64,000 bases of DNA from Sipunculus nudus (Eukaryota > Annelida > Sipuncula > Golfingiida > Sipunculidae): the NCBI GenBank assembly GCA_026874595.1, contig CM049306.1, positions 87,805,142-87,869,141 on the forward strand. Reading direction: 5' to 3'. A program made the position numbers and the translations under genes. This document shows, piece after piece, positions 1 to 64,000 of this stretch. Under the pieces are notes generated by a model. The model was not told where the DNA came from and searched no databases. It saw nothing but the letters and a program-made list of their open reading frames with translations. Position 1 is the first letter of the stretch. Each line of letters opens with the position of its first letter.

Positions 1-490
1 TATAAAAACCTTCGACTATTATGTGATTAAATGCGATTAAAAGATACATATTCTATAAGTGTTTAATATTTACAAACAAACGCAAACACTTTTAATATGT
101 TACTTATTATGCATGAAACCTTTCTACCACCTACTATTTCGCTGATCAGCAAACTGGGCAATCGCTCATCGGCAATGATTTACGTACTTCTTGACTAAGA
201 TACCTGTCACGAGTGATTCTCTATAATGGTTATATTGAAGGCTCTCAGTTGTTTTACTTATACCCTGTGAAACCGAGTGATTGCCAATACATCGCCCATA
301 CCAGGCTACTTCATACAACTTTAAAATATCAGTGCCCCACTGACCACTCAGAGATATTAGCTAACAGTAGGGGGCGCTGCAGTAATTTGTTGTCAGGTGT
401 TCACTGGCCAGGTGACTGAAGTGAGATAAATAGCTGAGATATAGACTTAGTATGAATGTATATAAAATTTGAATTTATCAAAATTAAAAA
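1..490 (+). repeat. Left arm of the long inverted repeat
   Basis: Pairs with 2085-2545 with many small mismatches and indels. It holds one copy of cgctgatcagc near 151 and the gggcgctgcag block near 373. The outer end may lie before the window. Confidence 0.75.
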
Positions 491-2084
491 TGTTCAATTT
501 ATATAGCCAAAATAAATGACTGATTATCCTCTTCTTTTTTGTTAAGAACTGTACGTATAGCCTAAGGATTCTTTGACTCTTCATGTATAATATAATCGTT
601 CCTTAAAAACTTTCACAAGTTTCTTTACATCCCTTTTATATTTCCCTTTTTTTTGCATTTAACAAGTTGGTCGCCAGAATCTTTTTCAAAAACGTTATAT
701 AGATGATCTGATCGATTTTAACACGATGTTGATAGATTACTCCTGTTTTAATCCCACATATATATATTATATTATATATATGTTGAAGTAACGTCAGAGA
801 ATAACTCCACAAAAAATATAATCGGTATTTATTTTTTTCATTTTATAACAGGACTTTTCCATAATTTTACAAAAATGTCCGCATATCTATTGCTTTAACA
901 TCGTTACTTATATATTTCTCACAAATGATTGAAATAGGAATGCTTTTCATAGTTTTGGAAAACAGCATACACTATCAACATAAATATACTGAGTACTAGA
1001 AAGGTTGAAGGAGGAACTACTTTTAATTTCAACACTATAACAAATCATCACCGTTTTTTTTTTTAACTTTTAAGGGTAGTGGATGTCGATAAACGGTGTT
1101 GCAACAATCAGGTAACAGGATGGATGTAACATCTAAATTTTACAATGGCATTGTTATTCAAAACTTCATCGTTTTTATAGGGTGTTAGGTATTATAAAAT
1201 ATTAAACTTTTAAAATATTTATTATAAAAGAAGTCTGCATGCTTTAAGTAATAATTTTGCCAATGATTTCATTTATTTTAATTCAACACAGTTCTCCTTC
1301 TTTAACACCGTTATATGTTGAAATAGGCATAATTTCAAGAAATAAATAAAATTACTTAGAAAAATATTAGAAAATGATTTTATTGCCAACATTTTTATTG
1401 ACCGAGGAAGATTGCTATAAATTTCCTTTCTATTTATTGCATTATACCTTTTGTGGGTTGCAGTTTTATTTTGTTTCAGGATATAATCGGAACACATTAA
1501 AATAAAAAATACGCAATTTACAAGGTTAAAATATATTTTTATTTTACAATACGGCGTACAAGTGAACATTCCATATTTTTTTCTAAATAAATTATGCTGG
1601 ACCGCGCAAGTCTGTAACAGTGTTGAAATTGAACATACACTTATAGGGCATTAAATTAGCAGAAACTATAATTCAACATAATAGTACCTGCTCTGCTGAA
1701 AGTTTACATTTTTATTGCCACAATAGACTCCATAAAATAAATATTTAGATGTTATTGTTCAGATGCTGTATACCTGCTGAAATGGGAAGTTTTTTGTAGA
1801 AAGACCCTTCCATTAAATTGTATATCCTTTTACGGTTTCTTTAGGAAAACGACTCAATATGTCTTCTTCTAAATAATTAATGATTGCCCTCTCATTTATA
1901 TCTGGTCAAAATACACGTTGTCTTACCAGTTCCTATATAGGCCGACTTTTAAATCAATTTGAAAAAATCAACAATATTACCGAATGCAAAAAATCCACAG
2001 TCCACAATGTTTTGCTATCGGTGCATTAGTGGCATTTTCACTTAAATATATGTGCAAGATATTGTAAATAAATTAAAATTTCAA

Positions 2085-2545
2085 AATTCATTCAAACTTA
2101 ATTTTAATCTCAGCTATTTTTATCACCTGGCCGGTGAAAATCTACCAGCAAATTACTGCAGCGCCCCCTACTGTTAGCTAATGTCTCCTGTGGGGAACAG
2201 ATTTTTGTAAAATGTATGTCATTGTGGTATGATGTTTTGGCAGTCATTCGGCTTTCACAGGAAATAATAAAGTAAATCAACTGAGAGGCTTATATGTTAC
2301 CATTATAGAGAATCACAGATGACAGGTGTCATAGTCATAAATACGTAAGTCAATGCAGATGAGCACTATATCAGAGTCAAGCGATTGCGCAGTTTGCTGA
2401 TCAGCGAAAAAGGTGGTAGAAAGGTTTCATGCATAATAAGTAACACATTAAAAGTGTTTTCATTGTTTGTGAATATGAAACACTTATAGAATATGTATCT
2501 TTAAATCATATTTAATCATGCAATAGTCAGAGGTTGTTATATGGG
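2085..2545 (-). repeat. Right arm of the long inverted repeat
   Basis: Reverse complement of 1-490. Beyond about 2525 the sequence continues into a block (about 2525-2600) that is repeated directly at 2735-2800, sharing aggttgytatatggg and a following ttaattgaaagg-like stretch. The element end is therefore ambiguous. Confidence 0.75.
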
Positions 2546-2800
2546 GGCTAATTAGTCTAAAATAAATGCTTGGATTGAAAGGTTCCTAATCAGCGACGCT
2601 GATCAGCAAAATAGTCACTGGCAGGTAACTTGCGTTTCATGTATAATTATGAACACACACAAAAAATGCATAAATTTGTAAATAAGTTTTACTGATAAGA
2701 AAGGTGTCCTTTATTCATATTTAAACACAAAATAGGCGGAGGTTGCTATATGGGAGATAATTTGCCTCAAATTAATGCTTTAATTGAAAGGTGGCTGATC
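2525..2800 (+). repeat. Direct repeat next to the fold-back element
   Basis: The block near 2530-2600 (ggttgttatatgggggctaa, then a GATCAGC motif) recurs in diverged form at about 2738-2800. This suggests partial duplication of the element end, or a second truncated copy beside it. Confidence 0.6.
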
Positions 2801-2855
2801 AGCGCGCTGATCAGCGTTTTATACTGCAGACCGCTGATCAGCGCGCTGATCAGCG
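2794..2855. repeat. Pair of perfect GCTGATCAGC palindromes
   Basis: Two perfect palindromes of GCTGATCAGC, CG, CTGATCAGC type lie at 2794-2815 (22 bp) and 2832-2855 (24 bp), 16 bp apart. Each is itself built of two 10-bp palindromes. Single copies of the core occur in both arms of the neighbouring element, so these are probably its terminal or subterminal motif. Confidence 0.8.
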
Positions 2856-2919
2856 AATTATACCCTCCCATTTTTTGCCTATAATTTAAGACCGCCAATT
2901 ACAGCAAGGTGTCAGTTTC

Positions 2920-3640
2920 TCCTCTGTGGTTTCATCTAGTGTCCTGAAACTTGGTGTGTTTATTGATCATAACCAGGTGCCCTGTAGTAATCATCACCCT
3001 GTCTCTCTTTTTGTTCCTCTTAGGCTTAGCATCTGTCTGTCCATAAAACAAAATTGTTTCCAGATGATAACACCAGTTTGGATTGACATATGGATTGCAC
3101 ACTTGACTTATATATGGCCCACCAATAAAGCAAGAAACCTTTTAATTTTGGGGTCATGAGGTCATAGGTTAAGGTCACAGGACTGATTAAAAAAGATTTT
3201 TGATGCATTTAAAGACAAACGTCTTATCCCAAACCTTCCATCTTCCACATATTGCTCAACTGGCAAAAGGGAAAGAATTTTACAGATTATGGGGTCACAT
3301 TGATCAATGTCACAAGGCCCATCCAATCACAAATTAATTACTTTAAACATAATAACTCTGGTTTGGACAGACAGATTGCCTTCAAACTTGATTTATTAAT
3401 GGCCCACCACTAATGTAAGAATCATTTTGATTCCGGGGTCACAAGGTCAAAGATGAAGGTCAATGGTTCCCCATCTTTAAAAAGATTGTGGATGCATTGT
3501 AAATCAAACTTTTCATCCCAAATCTTCCATCTACCACATACTGCTCACTTGCCAATAGTGGAAGAAACATGGATTTGGAGTCACAAGGTCAAGGTCACAG
3601 CACCCACATTTTTGAAAAGCTCATAAAAATATCCCTACAG
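2920..3640 (+). repeat. Dispersed 'ggtcaaggtcac' repeat
   Basis: Internally repetitive, with successive blocks of the form ggggtca(c)aaggtcaaaggt near 3150, 3290, 3440 and 3580, separated by catcccaaatcttccatcta-type segments. No sustained frame. Repeats of this look are common in bivalve genomes. Confidence 0.6.
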
Positions 3641-3837
3641 ATAAATTAAGCTTGGCGTCAAGACCAGTTGGTCCAAAGTATACTTTTTTTTTCTAAATCT
3701 TTACCTGAAACAACTGAGTGCAGCAGACATGCTAGAGATGTCAAAATTTCATAATTTAATGGCATTCTATTAGCGATTAGTTTTTCCTGCAATCTTGCCA
3801 GTGTTTTACAAAATCAGTGGATATATAGAAAACTGGA

Positions 3838-3890
<53 letters not shown>

Positions 3891-5162
3891 CATACCTTAG
3901 GCTTGTTTAGAAGTATCTTATTGAATTCTTATGTTGTAAAATTGTATGAAAATTGCGCTATTTGGCATTGATTATTACTTTTATTCATACTTTTTTTTCA
4001 GAAAACTTTATTCTTTTTTCTTGTAAGATTTTATACTTTTTTCCTTTAAGTCCTGAGACAGCACTGGAACAGGTGATCAGCCTAAACGGAGCATTACTTA
4101 TTTTTTCCCTTTGAATCAAGTTTGATGTTGTCTTATTTCTATGTGAATCTTATAAACATTTGTAAGCTTCATGAGTGAGCAGGAAAAATAAGGACAGATC
4201 ATCAGTAAGTAAGCTGCTTTTTGCCTAAAAGGTTTTAGGCAGGTCACCGGTGCTGCACTTTTACCATGACTCCACATAGGTGCCATGTGCATATGATTAT
4301 GATTTTATATTCGTTTTCAATAAATTTTGTGTCATTAGAGCTAAAAATATAGTAAAATTGATCACTGTAGAGTGTAGATGGTGTACATTATAGTGATTAG
4401 GCCAGTTTAGGGTGTTGTGGTTTTGCTAACCTGCTAATACAATAACCTGTTAATCTGAAGACAGAGGGGCAAAATTTCTACTTGGTCTATTGTTTAAATT
4501 TAATTTATTTGTCATAAAGGTGACCCTGTCTTAGAATTTGATTTGCAGTACTTGGAAAAGCTTGAAAACTAAAATTCAACAAGATGTAATTGTGACATAA
4601 CCACCAGCCCTGTCCAGCAGACAGTTGTATATAATACCATAGCATTCTTGTTTCTGGAAGCACTTGACGGGATTGGGTGAAGCTCATCAAATGTCACACC
4701 ATGCAGAAAGCAAGACCTCTCTAGCGTGAAAAGTAACTGAGTTATATTTGCATTTCTCTGAATACTGGTTTGTTCACCTTTAACATCAGATATTGTCAGA
4801 TTTGAGGACACTTGCATTCAGGTCATTACATCTTTTGAAGTCAGCTTATCAAATCTACCCAAATCACTTAACTAGACATCTGTTTTGTTGAATACTTCAC
4901 TGTTTAGCTAAGATATCATGTTTTTATCACTGTTTGGAATGTCTCGATTGTTAAAAAAAAAACAATCCTCTTCAGCTCTCTCATAAGGTAGAGTGGAAAA
5001 TCTGGGACCAGCAGACTTATTAATTCAGTATTGCTTATCTTCTCACACATGCATAACAACTGCATGGTGTGTTGATTTGAGGGTTCTCTAGGTAATTTAC
5101 TTTTACCTAAACATTCAGCTCATACCTAACAAAATGGTCTGTTAGTGTCTGTTTTCTTTTAG
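3641..5162 (+). other. Intron or 5' flank before exon w1
   Basis: AT-rich and without a convincing exon. I looked for a short first exon ending in phase 1 (one base of a GAT/GGT-type codon left over) and did not find one. Holds the (TA)n tract at 3844-3888. Confidence 0.5.
3844..3888. repeat. (TA)n microsatellite
   Basis: About 22 uninterrupted TA units. Confidence 0.95.
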
Positions 5163-62631
<57,469 letters not shown>

Positions 62632-64000
62632 GTGAGTATTACCACCAGATTAATCAAATACTGAGCCTGCTCATTGCAAAATACATTTATTCATTTCTGT
62701 GCCTCATTTCCTCTAAACCAAATATTATGTGTAGCTTTTATAAGTGTCCACTTTATTTGGTTCCTTATCAAGACTGTGTTGCGTCTGCTTTTAAATAACA
62801 TTTGACAATATATTATGGATAACTTTACATAAAATTTTATTCAGAAAAATAAGATTTCAAGTAACCTGATATCGTTATTTCATTTTATATTAAAGGATTT
62901 AGTCCAAGCACATGGCCTGTTAGTCATACTGACTATCTAATGAGGATGAAGGTTACCATATAATAACTAGAATATCAACAAAAAAGCTGACAAAAGCCCT
63001 CAGCCAAAAAAAAAGTGTTTATACGTGGTAACAGTAACACGTACGAAATATTTGTTCTCACATGGACCTATATCTGTACATGTCTCAGATATAAATTTAA
63101 ACTGGAGAGGTATAGAGAATACCTTTGGAGATGTCTTGCTCACAGGGCCAAAGTTGAAAAATCCGATTAAATTTCATTAAAAAAGAGAAATTGTAGGTGG
63201 CTCCACCAAACTTGTCCAGCAGGTAAAAACCATCAGTACCAATGATTATAGTAAGTTTTGTGAAAATCTACCCAATGGTACCTGAGAAATAAGCTTATAA
63301 GTGTTTTTCTATAATCAGCTGTAAAACGTAGAAAAATAGGTCAAGGTCACCCATCTTCGAACTTGGCTAAGTTTTTGTAGATATACATCTTCACCGAAGA
63401 AATAAAATTCATACGTTGAATCCTTCAAGAGATATCCCGCTCACAAGGCCAGAGTTGAAAAATCAGAAAAAATTCATTAAAAATCAGAAATTGTGAATGG
63501 CGCCCCCTTACTTGTGCAGTAGGTACAGACCATCAGTCCCAATGATCATAGTAAGTTTTGTAAAAATCCACCCAATGGTTCCTGAGAAATAAGCTTCTAA
63601 GTGTTTTTCTATAATCAGCTGTAAAACGTAGAAAAACAGGTCAAGGTCACCCATCTTCGAACTTGACCGAGATTTTGTTGATATCCATCTTCACCGAAGA
63701 AATAAAATTCCTACGATGAATCCTTTACGAGATATCACGCTCACAAGGCCAAAGATGAAAAATCCGAGAAAAATTCATTAAAAATCAGAAATTGTAGGTG
63801 GCGCCCCCTTACTTGTGAGCAGGTACAGACTATCAGTCCCTATAATCATAGTAAGTTTTGTGAAAATCCACCAAATGGTTCCTGAGTAATAAGCATCTAA
63901 GTGTTTTTCTATAATCAGCTCTAAAATGTAGAAAAATAGTTCAAGGTCACCCATCTTCGAACTTGACCGAGATTTTGTCGATATACATCATTACCAAGGA
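62632..64000 (+). other. Intron w41, left part
   Basis: No exon before the window end. 62632-63050 is plain; then the 300-bp satellite. Confidence 0.8.
63090..64000 (+). repeat. 300-bp tandem satellite, about 3 units, continuing
   Basis: tataatcagctgtaaaacgt occurs at about 63310 and 63610, with a variant at 63910, an exact 300-bp spacing. Each unit has ggtcaaggtcacccatcttc, catcttcaccgaagaaataa, and a ggtggcgcccccttacttgt block. Copies differ at a few per cent of sites. Confidence 0.93.

Larger units (their letters stand above)
1..2545. mobile_element. Fold-back (long inverted repeat) non-autonomous element
   Basis: Bases 1-490 reappear, inverted and imperfect, at about 2085-2545. Shared blocks include ttacttattatgcatgaaac, tagggggcgctgcagtaatt and cgctgatcagcaaact. 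The 1.6-kb core is very AT-rich and codes nothing recognisable; a 98-codon minus-strand frame at 1273-1569 resembles no family I know. Long inverted arms around a non-coding core suggest a fold-back or MITE-like element moved by a transposase in trans. The left edge is cut by the window, so target duplications cannot be seen. Confidence 0.75.

Noticed and set aside
1273-1569. 98-codon minus-strand frame in the fold-back element
   Set aside because: AT-driven composition and no recognisable transposase or other motif.

Overview
The window comes from an animal nuclear genome, most likely a mollusc (probably a bivalve). It is AT-rich, and every coding block is a short exon bounded by GT/AG splice sites. 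The introns hold several dispersed repeats of a kind common in bivalve genomes: units around TTTTGCACAGCG, 'ggtcaaggtcac' repeats and 'tatccccygcc' repeats. There are no bacterial-style gene clusters. The species cannot be fixed from the sequence alone.

One gene fills the window on the + strand. I could chain 41 exons, from 5163 to 62631, into one uninterrupted reading frame of 1797 codons: the exons sum to 5393 nt, and every junction keeps phase and opens no stop. The product is recognisable as CFAP46 (FAP46/TTC40), the large TPR-type protein of the C1d projection of the ciliary central-pair apparatus. The first coding exon was not found and probably lies before the window or in 2900-5160. 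The last third or so of the protein lies beyond the right edge. No second protein-coding gene is convincing on either strand.

Layout. 1-2880: a fold-back element with inverted repeats of about 450-490 bp, then palindromic GCTGATCAGC repeats. 2920-5162: dispersed repeats and a (TA)n tract. 5163-12987: N-terminal TPR-like exons. 12808-16631: three frame-neutral exons coding a Ser/Lys-rich linker. 16805-18820: a 33-bp minisatellite. 20765-35335: the dense central exon cluster. 35336-41503: a 6.2-kb intron with an array of about 345 bp per unit, a poly-G tract and a CpG-richer stretch. 41504-53911: exons w29-w35, spread among repeats, with another Lys-rich linker. 53912-59216: an intron in which a 2.24-kb TA-flanked element sits inside an older repeat. 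59217-62631: exons w36-w41. 63050-64000: a 300-bp tandem satellite running off the end.

The least ordinary observations are these: a perfect 15-nt in-frame copy of the end of exon w27, with its own acceptor and donor, lying in the following intron; the frame-neutral exon blocks coding charged linkers; the intronic array carrying strong splice-donor-like sites; and the two large non-autonomous elements. Exons are numbered w1-w41 by order in the window. Residue numbers count from the first complete codon at 5165.
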